This document shows, in pieces, positions 1 to 7,978 of a stretch of DNA of 64,000 bases. The notes beneath the pieces were generated by a model, which was not told where the DNA came from, did not search any database, and saw nothing but the letters and a program-made list of their open reading frames with translations. The stretch spans positions 119,173 to 183,172 of the forward strand of contig QHWB01000053.1 of the NCBI GenBank assembly GCA_003222395.1. The letters are read 5' to 3'. Position 1 is the stretch's first letter. Each line of letters starts with the position of its first letter. The position numbers were made by a program, and so were the translations under genes. Origin of the DNA: Acidobacteriota bacterium (GTDB lineage Bacteria > Acidobacteriota > Vicinamibacteria > Vicinamibacterales > CAVVIG01).

Positions 1-711
1 CCGCAGGCGTGGTTCGGCGGCGGCCAGTTCTTCGCGCCGAATCCGAGCTTCGGCGCGCTGCTCGACTATTACGTGCGCGATGGCGTAAACGCCCCGGCGC
101 AGATTTCGATCGCCGACGCCGGCGGCTCGACGGTTCGGACGTTCAAGGGTCCGGCGCGCCGCGGCATCAATCGCGTGACGTGGGATCTGCGGCTGGAGCC
201 GCCGGTCCCGGCTGCCGAACAGCCGGCGGCGGCTCGATTCGCTGGCCCGCCGCCCGGTCCAACGGTTCTGCCCGGCAAGTACAACGTGAGCGTCATGCTG
301 CCGTCCGGCCGTACGCTTACCGGCCAACTCGTCGTCGAGCTGGATCCGAGGCTGCACGTCGCCGACGCAGACCGGCGGGTCCGCCAGACGTCGCTGCTGA
401 AGCTGTACGAGTTGGAAAAGGCGACTGCCGCCGCACGAGACGCAGCCCGCGGCGCCCTCGATCGCGCGGCGCTGGCGCGCAGCGCGAGCGAAGGTTCGGC
501 GCTGACGCGCCTGCAGAGCGATCTGACGACGATGCTGAATACGGCGGCGAACCTGACACGCGCCATCGACGGCTATTCGGGGGCGCCGACGGCGGATCAA
601 CGCCGCCAGATCGAGTGGACCTTCGACGATGCGACGAAGACGATCGGAGAGCTGAACCGCGTGCTCAACGCCGACAGCCGTCCGCCAATCGTGCTGCCGC
701 GGCGTCCCTGA
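1..711 (+). CDS. C-terminal end of a BNR/VPS10-type exported beta-propeller protein (partial)
   Basis: The reading frame is open from the first base and stops at 711, so only about the last 236 residues are here. The visible part starts with a segment like FFAPNPSFGALLDYYVRD. This precedes an Ig-like FlgD-type stretch (AQISIADAGG...VRTFKGPARRGINRVTWDL) and a helical tail. That order is typical of the C-terminus of the large exported 'glycosyl hydrolase/sortilin-like' propeller proteins common in Acidobacteriota. The propeller itself lies outside the window. Enzymatic activity is unproven for this family. The call rests on the C-terminal pattern alone. Confidence 0.6.
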   Translation, partial: PQAWFGGGQFFAPNPSFGALLDYYVRDGVNAPAQISIADAGGSTVRTFKGPARRGINRVTWDLRLEPPVPAAEQPAAARFAGPPPGPTVLPGKYNVSVMLPSGRTLTGQLVVELDPRLHVADADRRVRQTSLLKLYELEKATAAARDAARGALDRAALARSASEGSALTRLQSDLTTMLNTAANLTRAIDGYSGAPTADQRRQIEWTFDDATKTIGELNRVLNADSRPPIVLPRRP

Positions 712-765
712 CGAATCGCTGCGAGACATTGAGCGCATCGGTTCGGCGCGCCGAAGTCGAGCTGG

Positions 766-2175
766 ATGACTCCGGCCGGCACCAGTCTTGGATCCTTCCG
801 TGGCATGCGTTCTGCGGGATCATTGGTATCCGCCCCGGTATCCGCCGCGATGGTCGCCGTCGTTCTGGCCGGCGGGCAGTCCGCGTCATCGGCGCAGACG
901 GCGAACAGCACGAACACGAAGCACGATTTCAGCGCGGCGATCTTCTCCACATACGAGCCGCTCGTGCTGCGGCTGGAAGCGCCGCTCGACGACCTTTTCG
1001 CGCACGGTCAGCAGGACAACTATTCCGTGCGCGGCGCGCTCACCTACCAGGATCGTGGGCGCGAAGTACACGTTCCAGCCGTGAAGGTCAGCGTTCGCGG
1101 CAACTCGAGCCGCAACGCGTCCGAGTGCACGTTTCCGAAGCTGAAGCTGGAGTGGCCGTCGGCGTCGCTGAAGATCGGCACTCATTGCGGCGAATCGACC
1201 GACGGCTCGGTGACCGCGAAGTTCGGACGGCTGCCGAACGAGCACTCGCCGCGACGGGAAGCTTTTGTATACCAGCTCCTCGACGTGCTGCAGGTGCTGT
1301 CGCTGAAGGCGCGGCCGGCGCGGATCACCTACGTCTCCTCCGGCCGGGAGCCGCTCGTCCGAAACGCGATGGTGCTGGAGGACACGTCCGACGCGCTGAG
1401 CCGGCTCGGCGCGCAGAAGGAGATTGCGCCCGAACAATTCACGTCCGCGCGCGATGCGTTCGCGCCGGCCGATAGCGCGACGCTCGCGTTCGCCGAAGCG
1501 ATGATCGGCAACTTCGACTGGTGCCTGCGTTTCTTTCCGCGAGACACCTACCGGTGCGACGCGCGGCGGCCGCTCTGGAACGTGCTGGCGTTCGCGTGGC
1601 CGGACGGACGCGTGCGGCCGTTGATCTACGACTTCGACGTCTCCGGCATGGTCGCCGGCCATCACCGCTGGTTCGGCGACATCTTCAACGAGGCATTCCT
1701 GCCGTCAGCGTCGCCTGCGCGGCTCGAGGTCATCAGCCAGCTGCAGCGCACGCGGACGTTGTTCGGCCGCGCCGATCTCGACCGAGCGCGGCGGCATTTC
1801 ACGCAGAAAAAAGCCGACGCGTATCGACTGCTCGATGAGAGCGACCTCGATTCAGCCGGGCGTGGGACGATCAAGGAATATCTCGACACGTTTTTCGAAG
1901 CAATCGGATCCGACGACGCGTTCTATCGACCGGTCGTCACGGCGCCGAACGCGGTCGCGTACGCCGACGCGAGTCGCAGGTCAGCGGTGTGCCCGGCGCG
2001 TGGTCCGATACCCGCCGGCACGCCGGTCAGTGATCCGGTACAAACGAGCGGCGACATGATCCAGGTGCGCCTGCTCGACGCGTTATGGCACTGGGCGCCG
2101 CCGGTCAAGTGTCCGGACATCCGCAAGACCCCGGTGTGGATCGACAAGGCGGCGGTCACTCGGGATTATCCGTAA
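766..2175 (+). CDS. Exported CotH-like protein
   Basis: A 469-residue protein. ATG 805 gives a neater signal peptide (MRSAGSLVSAPVSAAMVAVVLAGG) than ATG 766, and neither start has a strong ribosome-binding site. The mature part has features resembling the CotH kinase fold. These are VRGNSSR followed by FPKLKLEW near the N-terminus, a central helical region with AMVLEDTSDAL, MIGNFDW, and a later IYDFDVSGM in the place of the CotH Asp motif. CotH proteins are secreted protein kinases in Bacillus spores, but distant homologues have mostly unknown substrates. No neighbour indicates a role, and kinase activity is not claimed. Confidence 0.5.
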   Translation: MTPAGTSLGSFRGMRSAGSLVSAPVSAAMVAVVLAGGQSASSAQTANSTNTKHDFSAAIFSTYEPLVLRLEAPLDDLFAHGQQDNYSVRGALTYQDRGREVHVPAVKVSVRGNSSRNASECTFPKLKLEWPSASLKIGTHCGESTDGSVTAKFGRLPNEHSPRREAFVYQLLDVLQVLSLKARPARITYVSSGREPLVRNAMVLEDTSDALSRLGAQKEIAPEQFTSARDAFAPADSATLAFAEAMIGNFDWCLRFFPRDTYRCDARRPLWNVLAFAWPDGRVRPLIYDFDVSGMVAGHHRWFGDIFNEAFLPSASPARLEVISQLQRTRTLFGRADLDRARRHFTQKKADAYRLLDESDLDSAGRGTIKEYLDTFFEAIGSDDAFYRPVVTAPNAVAYADASRRSAVCPARGPIPAGTPVSDPVQTSGDMIQVRLLDALWHWAPPVKCPDIRKTPVWIDKAAVTRDYP

Positions 2176-2184
2176 CGCTCGTCC

Positions 2185-2238
2185 GGGTTCGAGGTTCTGG
2201 GGTCCGGGTTCTTGGTTCTGGGTTCGGGGTTCTGGGGC
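2185..2238. repeat. GGTTCTGGG-type simple repeat
   Basis: Tandem degenerate copies of GTTC(T/G)GGGTTC follow directly after the stop codon of the CotH-like gene. The block is one of several simple-sequence patches in this window that sit at gene ends. No hairpin-plus-U-tract is present, so it is not called a terminator. Confidence 0.6.
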
Positions 2239-2320
2239 GACGAGCACGATTGAGACGGCCGTAGAGATCACGATCGGCGACTATTTGACCATTCTGCGGC
2301 CGCCGCCGTGTGGTTGGTTT

Positions 2321-3340
2321 TCAAGCGAGAGTCGGATCCGGAGAGACCCGCACGATCATCTTCCCGAAGTTGCGACTCTCGAACAGGCCAATCAGCGCCC
2401 GCGGCGCCGCATCGAGGCCGTCGATGACGTCCTCTCGATACTTGATTCGGCGATCGCGGACGAGCGGCGCCACTTCCTGGATGAACGCCGGCATCCGGTC
2501 GCCGTGATCGCTGACGATGAACCCTTTGATCATCGCGCGGTTGACCAGCAGCGATCGCAGGCTCGGCCCGCCACGGTCCTCGGTGTCGTTGTACTCCGAA
2601 ATCCTCCCGCAGAGCGGAATGCGCGCGCCGCGGTTGAGCACTCGAAGCACTGCAGCCAACACCGCACCACCGACATTTTCGAAATCGATGTCGATTCGAT
2701 TCGGACACGCCGCCTGGAGAGCGGGCACGAGATCGTCGGTCTTGTAATTGACGCATGCGTCGAACCCGAGCTCCTCTACGACGTAGCGGCACTTCTCCGC
2801 CGACCCGGCGATGCCGACGGCGCGGCAGCCGCGCGCCTTTGCGAGCTGGCCAACGACCGAGCCGACCGCGCCCGATGCCGCCGACACGACGACGGTTTCG
2901 CCGGCCCTGGGCTGACCGATGTCGATCAAGCCGACGAACGCGGTCATGCCGGGCATGCCAAGCACGCCGAGTGCGGTCGACACCGGCGCCGCGCGCGGAT
3001 CGAGCTTCCGGAGATCCTTTCCGTTCGACACGGCGTATTGCTGCCAGCCGTCGTAACCGGCGACGATGTCGCCGGCGCGAAACGCCGGATTGCGCGACTC
3101 GACGACCTCACTCACCGTGTGGCCGCACATGACGTCGCCGAGATTCACCGGCGCCGCGTACGAGTCCGCGTCGCTCATGCGTCCACGCATGTATGGATCG
3201 ACCGACAGATAGATCGTCCGTCGCAGCACGTCGCCGTCCGCAACCGGCAGAAGCGGAACGTCGACGGCGCCGAAATTCGCCGCAGTCGGCATTCCGACGG
3301 GACGGCTCTTCAACAGAATCCGGCGATTCTTTCCGTTCAT
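2321..3340 (-). CDS. NADP-dependent MDR oxidoreductase (PTGR/CurA-like, zinc-independent)
   Basis: A 339-residue medium-chain reductase counted from ATG 3340, which has AGGATGGG upstream; an in-frame ATG at 3379 would add 13 unlikely residues. Features are SVDPYMRGRMSD near residue 50, a GHTVSEVVES segment, and the nucleotide-binding AASGAVGSVVGQLAK in the middle. The structural zinc cysteines are absent. These are hallmarks of the leukotriene-B4 dehydrogenase/prostaglandin reductase group, which reduces the double bond of alpha,beta-unsaturated carbonyls with NADPH. It is probably cytoplasmic, the substrate is unknown, and there is no operon partner. Confidence 0.85.
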   Translation of the reverse strand: MNGKNRRILLKSRPVGMPTAANFGAVDVPLLPVADGDVLRRTIYLSVDPYMRGRMSDADSYAAPVNLGDVMCGHTVSEVVESRNPAFRAGDIVAGYDGWQQYAVSNGKDLRKLDPRAAPVSTALGVLGMPGMTAFVGLIDIGQPRAGETVVVSAASGAVGSVVGQLAKARGCRAVGIAGSAEKCRYVVEELGFDACVNYKTDDLVPALQAACPNRIDIDFENVGGAVLAAVLRVLNRGARIPLCGRISEYNDTEDRGGPSLRSLLVNRAMIKGFIVSDHGDRMPAFIQEVAPLVRDRRIKYREDVIDGLDAAPRALIGLFESRNFGKMIVRVSPDPTLA

Positions 3341-3431
3341 GACGGCCCATCCTATCTCGTTCGACGTCGGGCTCCGCAAGGGCCGCCAGGCAGCAGCAAC
3401 GCAGGCCCGCCTACGCTTCGCAATCGCGCAG

Positions 3432-3476
3432 CCGCAAAAACAAAAGGCGCTCGGGTGTGAGTCACTCGAGCGCCTT
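3432..3476 (-). terminator. Rho-independent terminator after the acetyltransferase gene
   Basis: On the minus strand a 14-bp stem (AAGGCGCTCG paired with CGAGCGCCTT, extended by four more pairs including one G-T) closes a five-base loop. It is followed by TTTTGTTTTT. It lies 39 bases past the stop of the acetyltransferase gene and before the next gene, the expected position and polarity. Confidence 0.85.
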
Positions 3477-3514
3477 GGTCGTGGGTCCGGTGCTTAGGGA
3501 TTAGGGCGTCGGGA

Positions 3515-4165
3515 TTAGTGGACCGGTCCAGCCCACACCGCCTGACGGAGACGCCACTCGTCGTCGAGGATCGTCCAGAGCGCCTGATCGACGTATTCTC
3601 CGTTCTTACGGAACGATTTCCGCAGGACGGCTTCCGGTGTCGCGCCGAGCTTGCGAAGCGCGCCGTTGCCGCGGCCGTTGCGGATCGCCGCGCGCGCCTC
3701 GAGGCGATGCACGCCGATCGTTTCGAATGAGAACTCCAGCACCAGCTCCGCCGCTTCATGGAACAATCCAGTGCCCCAGTACGCGGATCCGAGCGCAAAA
3801 CCCCATTCCGCCGTGCCAAAACCCGGTTCGAGCTGGCGCACCTGGAAGAGGCCGATCGCCGTGTCGTCGTCGGACAGCGTGACCGCGAAGCAGACGTAGG
3901 CACCGGCGACGCGTTGCCGCAGCGTCCAGTCGATGAAGCGCTCGAAGCCGTCGACGGTGCTCGGAGGCGGCGAGATGAACCGCGAAACCTCTTCGCTGTT
4001 CAGCATCGCGAACAGCGACATCGCGTCCGACCTGCGCAGCTCGCGCATCACGACGCGCGTTCCGCAGAGAAACGGCAGCCGCTGCTGCCAATCGGTCGAA
4101 ACGACCGGAGTGGTCGCTTGAATCGCGATCGCGTCGAGCTCCGGCTGATAAGGCATCTTTTCCAT
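3515..4165 (-). CDS. GNAT N-acetyltransferase (RimJ/RimL type)
   Basis: A 216-residue protein with the GNAT layout: RRSDAMSLFAMLNSEEVSRF near the N-terminus, AIGLFQVRQL, then the acetyl-CoA site region GSAYWGTGLFHEAAELVLEF and a C-terminal RLEARAAIRNGRGNGALRKLG segment typical of RimJ/L-like enzymes. Its ATG overlaps the stop of the upstream S8 protease by one base (TAATG), so the two are probably translationally coupled. The acceptor is unknown. Ribosomal-protein acetylation or an antibiotic-type substrate would both fit the fold. Confidence 0.85.
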   Translation of the reverse strand: MEKMPYQPELDAIAIQATTPVVSTDWQQRLPFLCGTRVVMRELRRSDAMSLFAMLNSEEVSRFISPPPSTVDGFERFIDWTLRQRVAGAYVCFAVTLSDDDTAIGLFQVRQLEPGFGTAEWGFALGSAYWGTGLFHEAAELVLEFSFETIGVHRLEARAAIRNGRGNGALRKLGATPEAVLRKSFRKNGEYVDQALWTILDDEWRLRQAVWAGPVH

Positions 4166-6558
4166 TAGAAGCCTCCGCCAGTGGTGGACGTCGGCAGCGG
4201 TGCCGTCGGATCTGATGTCGGTGGCGGCGGCGCTGTCGTTGGCGGCGGCGCTGTTGTCGGCGGCGGTGCTGTCGTCGGCGGCGGCGCTGTCGTCGTGGTC
4301 GTGGGCGGTGTGGTTGTGGACGATGTCGTCGTTGCCGGCGCCGTAGCCGGCGGCGTCGTTGTCACCGGAACGACCGCCGGCGATGTCATCGACGCAATTG
4401 CGTCGAACACTTGTGCGTCGGACAGGTAACCGAGCAGCCAGGCCCAGTCCACTAGTTGAATGTTGCCTACCGCACCCGTGCCCCAGACGATGTTGCCGTC
4501 CGTGATGGTTCCCCAGACGATGTTGCCGTCGGCGGCCGTGCCCCAGACAATATTCCCATCGGTCTGGTCGGTACCCCAGACGATGTTGCTGTCGTCGATG
4601 GTCGTGCCCCAGACGATGTTCTGGTCCGCAATATCAGTGCCCCAGACGATATTGCCGTCAGCGCAGGAGGTGGCGTCGCATGCCGCCGACCAAAGGATGC
4701 TGGCGCCCGCTTCGGCCGTGCCCCACACGATGTTCTGAGCATCGGCCGTGCCCCACACGATGTTCGCGCAGTCGCCGCCGCCGCAGTCCGTACCCCACAC
4801 GATGTTCTCATCACCTGCGGCCGTGCCCCAGACGATGTTGCTGCACGCGGCGTCTCCGCATGACGTGCCCCACACGATGTTCTGGTCGGTAGCCGTGCCC
4901 CAGACGATGTTGCTGCATCCCTGATCGCTGCACGCGGTGCCCCAGACGATGTTCTGGTTGGCATCGGTTTTCGCGACGCCCCAGTTGACTCCGAGGCCGA
5001 AAGCGTTGGCCGTCGGCAGCGGTACGCCGCCGCCCAGCATGTGGTTGCCCCAGATGATGTGCTTGTTCCACATCGCCTCGGTGGGAATCGTCTCGCCGCT
5101 TTGGCCGGTTGCGTAGAACTTCGCGAGCCGCACTGCGCCCAGCGTGTTCAGGAACCCAGCGCCCTGTACGAGCGGGCTGTAGCCGGGACGAGTCTCCGCC
5201 GTGTACTGCAGGATCGCTTTCACCAGGTTCGGTGTCAGCGCGGGGTTGGCCTGCATCATCAGCGCGACGGTGCCGGTGACGACCGGCGCCGACATGCTCG
5301 TGCCGGTCAGCACGAGATACGGCATCGTGGCCATCGCTTCGCTGCCGGGTACCAGGAACTGCGTCTTCGTCGTGTAGTAGTTGCTCAGCGGATCGGCCAG
5401 CGAAATGGTGCCGACGCCCGGCGCGACGAGGTCGGGCTTCGCCGTCCAGTCCTTGAACGTCGGTCCGTGCGAGCTGAAATTCGCAACCGTGTCGTCGGCG
5501 CGTCCGACGGTGCCGTTGGTGCTCGACGCGCCAACCGTGAGCACCCACGGCGCGTTGCCTGGCGCGGTGATGCCGCCGTATTGCGGCAAGCCCGCCGCAT
5601 TCTTGCCGAGGTTGCCCGCCGCGGTAACGACCACTACGCCGCTATCGACGACGCGCTTTGCCGCGAGCGTGAGGGGATCGGTCCAGAACGACTCGTGGAC
5701 GCCCGCGGCGATCGAGACATTCACGACGCGGATCTTGTATTGGTCGTGGTGCGCGACAATCCAGTCGAATGCTGCGATCACGTTGCTGATCGTGCCGGCG
5801 CCGTTCGCGTCGAGCACTTTGAGCGAGACAAGGCTGGCGTCGGGAGCGATGCCCGCTTTCTGACCATCAGAGTCGCGACCGTTGCCCGCGACGATGCCCG
5901 CGACGTGCGTGCCGTGCCCGTCGTCGTCGTACGGTGTCGTCCGGCCGTTGACGAAATCGACGAACGCCGAGACGCGCTGATCGCCGAATGGATACAGATC
6001 GGTCGAGCGGTTCGTCAGATCGTCGTGCCACTCGGTGATGCCGGAATCGATGAGCGCGACGCCGACGCCGGCGCCCGTCAGACCGAGTCCCTTGTTCACC
6101 GGCCGCGCGCCGACGGTCATCGCGGTGCGGTAGTTGGCCCTGGCGATCGGACGATCGAAATCGATCCTGAGTATCGACGGATCGGCGACGAGCTTCGAGA
6201 GGATGGAATTCGGGACGGTAAGAGTTCGACCGTTGATGATCGCGAGGTTACCGTGTTCTTGTTTTGCGTACGCCCTGAGTTCGGTTGGAAGCTGCGCGCC
6301 GGGCTGAAGTGTGACGATAACGCTCGACGTTTCAGTCGGCTGCAGCGCGGCTCGCGCGGTGAGCTCGCGATCGAGCTTGCCGCGACGAGCTTGAGAGTTT
6401 GGTTGACCGGCGGTACCTCGCTGCGCGGATGCCTGATGCCGTCCCTCCGCCAATGCGCCCGGCACGAAGCCGAGCAACATGGCGACGAGAAGCCAACCGG
6501 TGCGCTTCGGTCCCCACACGGCCTTACGTCTGCTGGGCACACACGTAAAGCGGATCAT
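4165..6558 (-). CDS. Secreted S8 subtilisin-like protease with C-terminal NIVWGT repeat array
   Basis: A 797-residue preproprotein. Residues 1-37 are a signal peptide (cleavage after ALA). About 75-135 resembles an I9-type propeptide. The catalytic domain spans about 150-475 with the triad Asp171 (ALIDSG), His215 (GHGTHVAG) and Ser421 (GTSMSAP), plus oxyanion Asn316 (AAGN). Residues 536-697 hold 13 exact NIVWGT hexapeptides spaced 10-15 residues apart and one decayed copy (SILWSA). Four of the linkers carry a Cys pair (such as ACSDQGCS). A Thr/Pro-rich tail (about 733-795) follows. S8 proteases cleave protein outside the cell. The array could be a beta-rich adhesion or autoinhibitory module, which is inference. 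Similar NIVWGT tails are known to me from S8 proteins of Acidobacteriota and related phyla. Confidence 0.92.
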   Translation of the reverse strand: MIRFTCVPSRRKAVWGPKRTGWLLVAMLLGFVPGALAEGRHQASAQRGTAGQPNSQARRGKLDRELTARAALQPTETSSVIVTLQPGAQLPTELRAYAKQEHGNLAIINGRTLTVPNSILSKLVADPSILRIDFDRPIARANYRTAMTVGARPVNKGLGLTGAGVGVALIDSGITEWHDDLTNRSTDLYPFGDQRVSAFVDFVNGRTTPYDDDGHGTHVAGIVAGNGRDSDGQKAGIAPDASLVSLKVLDANGAGTISNVIAAFDWIVAHHDQYKIRVVNVSIAAGVHESFWTDPLTLAAKRVVDSGVVVVTAAGNLGKNAAGLPQYGGITAPGNAPWVLTVGASSTNGTVGRADDTVANFSSHGPTFKDWTAKPDLVAPGVGTISLADPLSNYYTTKTQFLVPGSEAMATMPYLVLTGTSMSAPVVTGTVALMMQANPALTPNLVKAILQYTAETRPGYSPLVQGAGFLNTLGAVRLAKFYATGQSGETIPTEAMWNKHIIWGNHMLGGGVPLPTANAFGLGVNWGVAKTDANQNIVWGTACSDQGCSNIVWGTATDQNIVWGTSCGDAACSNIVWGTAAGDENIVWGTDCGGGDCANIVWGTADAQNIVWGTAEAGASILWSAACDATSCADGNIVWGTDIADQNIVWGTTIDDSNIVWGTDQTDGNIVWGTAADGNIVWGTITDGNIVWGTGAVGNIQLVDWAWLLGYLSDAQVFDAIASMTSPAVVPVTTTPPATAPATTTSSTTTPPTTTTTAPPPTTAPPPTTAPPPTTAPPPPTSDPTAPLPTSTTGGGF
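4468..4953 (-). repeat. Coding array of 13 NIVWGT repeats
   Basis: On the plus strand the array reads as CCCCAGACGATGTT-like units separated by variable 12-27 base linkers. All units stay in frame with the protease. Longer units with a Cys-x(3-4)-Cys loop alternate with shorter ones in the first half (4680-4953). The second half has only short units, which suggests at least two rounds of expansion. Confidence 0.95.
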
Positions 6559-6859
6559 GGCGTGATACTGCTGAGCAAGGTAGCGGCCAGATCCACCGAG
6601 CCCCGAAGAATTTCCATAAACCGTTCCACCGACTCGACTTCTAACCGACGGCGGCGACGTACGTCAACGAACGTGCCCTGCACAAATGTGCTATCTCACG
6701 TCTGTAGATTACACGATTACCGATAAGACATTGGAGAAGAGAAGTTTATATCAGATTGCCCAGCTTGATAACAATACTGATCTGTGAAAAACCGCGAAGC
6801 ACCCTGAATCCTCGTGAAGACGCCGATTCGGCGATAATCGCCGCTTGATTCATTGACAG
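6559..6859. other. Divergent intergenic region, AT-richer, likely promoters for both sides
   Basis: This 301-base gap separates the minus-strand protease gene from the plus-strand propeller gene. Bases 6690-6800 are clearly richer in A/T than the surroundings (TTATATCAGATTG, TTGATAACAATACTG). No ORF, RNA gene or strong hairpin was seen. Promoters in both directions are expected here, but no confident -35/-10 pair could be assigned. Confidence 0.4.
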
Positions 6860-7978
6860 GTGCTGGAGATGAGGATCCTCCGTTCCGTTTCGATAGCGTT
6901 CGTGCTCGTGGTTCAGCTCGCCTCGCAGTCCGCTTATCAGGAACGCGATTTCCTGACGCGGGTCCGCCGCCTCACCGTCGAAGGGCGGCGCGCGGGCGAA
7001 GGCTACTGGTCTCCTGACGGCAGACGGCTAGTATTTCAGAGTGAGCGCGAACCGGGCAACCCGTTTTATCAAATTTACGTGCTCGATTTAATGTCGGGCG
7101 ATACGAAACGCATTTCCCCTGGAATCGGCAAGACGACATGCGCCTTCTTCCGGCCCGGCACCGACGAGATTGAGTTCGCCTCGACCCATGCCGATCCGAA
7201 ATCGAAGCAGTATCAGGAAGACGAGCTCGCGTTCCGGGCATCAGGCAAGGAGCGCCGCTACGCATGGGATTACGACCCCGAGATGGACATCTACGCATAC
7301 AGCGAGAAGACTGGCGCGCTCAAACGCCTGACCGAGGCGCGAGGGTACGATGCCGAAGGCAGCTACTCGCCTGACGGTCAGTGGATCGTCTTCACCTCGA
7401 TGCGCGACGCCTACAACCGTCAGCTGTCGGAGAAAGAAAAGAAACAGCTCGACACCGATCCGAGCTACTTCGCCGAAATCTACATCATGCGCGCCGATGG
7501 ATCGGGGCAACGTCGGCTGACGACCGTTGCCGGCTACGACGGAGGTCCTTTTTTCACGCCCGACGGCAAGCAGATCGTGTGGCGGCGCTTCGACGAATCG
7601 GGTCTGATCGCCAACGTCTGGATGATGAACCCGGACGGATCCAATCAGCGGCAAATCACCGATTTCGGATCGATGAGCTGGGCGCCCTACATGCATCCGT
7701 CGGGGCAATACATCATCTTCGCGTCGAACAAGCTCGGCTTCGAGAACTTCGAGCTGTTCATCGTCGATCCGGAGGGAAAGAAAGAGCCGGTGCGCGTCAC
7801 GTACTCTGATGGATTCGATGGCCTGCCGGTGCCGTCGCCCGACGGCAAGACGCTCGCGTGGACGTCGAGCCGGTCCGGCGGTTCGGCCGGTCAATTGTTC
7901 CTCGCGCAGTGGAATCACGAGAAGGCAGTCGAAGCGCTGCGGAACGCGCCGCCGAAGAAACCGAGCAACAAATCATGA
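6860..7978 (+). CDS. Exported TolB-like WD40/PD40 beta-propeller protein
   Basis: A 372-residue protein (GTG 6860; ATG 6869 is possible and sits eight bases after AGG). A short hydrophobic N-terminus is followed by repeated PD40 blades recognisable as Y(S/T)PDG(R/Q)xxVFxS: YWSPDGRRLVFQS, YSPDGQWIVFTS, FTPDGKQIVWRR, PSPDGKTLAWTS. Such propellers bind proteins or peptidoglycan-associated partners in the periplasm. The stop overlaps the ATG of the following M28 peptidase (ATGA), so they form an operon. A role in presenting substrates to the peptidase is inference. Confidence 0.85.
   Translation: MLEMRILRSVSIAFVLVVQLASQSAYQERDFLTRVRRLTVEGRRAGEGYWSPDGRRLVFQSEREPGNPFYQIYVLDLMSGDTKRISPGIGKTTCAFFRPGTDEIEFASTHADPKSKQYQEDELAFRASGKERRYAWDYDPEMDIYAYSEKTGALKRLTEARGYDAEGSYSPDGQWIVFTSMRDAYNRQLSEKEKKQLDTDPSYFAEIYIMRADGSGQRRLTTVAGYDGGPFFTPDGKQIVWRRFDESGLIANVWMMNPDGSNQRQITDFGSMSWAPYMHPSGQYIIFASNKLGFENFELFIVDPEGKKEPVRVTYSDGFDGLPVPSPDGKTLAWTSSRSGGSAGQLFLAQWNHEKAVEALRNAPPKKPSNKS

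Noticed and set aside
4468..4953. Regular direct repeats with variable spacers resembling a CRISPR array
   Set aside because: All units are multiples of three, in frame with the protease and translate to NIVWGT; spacers are similar to each other and no cas gene is present.
5041..6726. Long open frame (561 codons) on the plus strand opposite the protease
   Set aside because: Composition is Arg/Val/Asp shadow type, no domain, no ribosome-binding site, and the minus strand encodes a clear subtilase.
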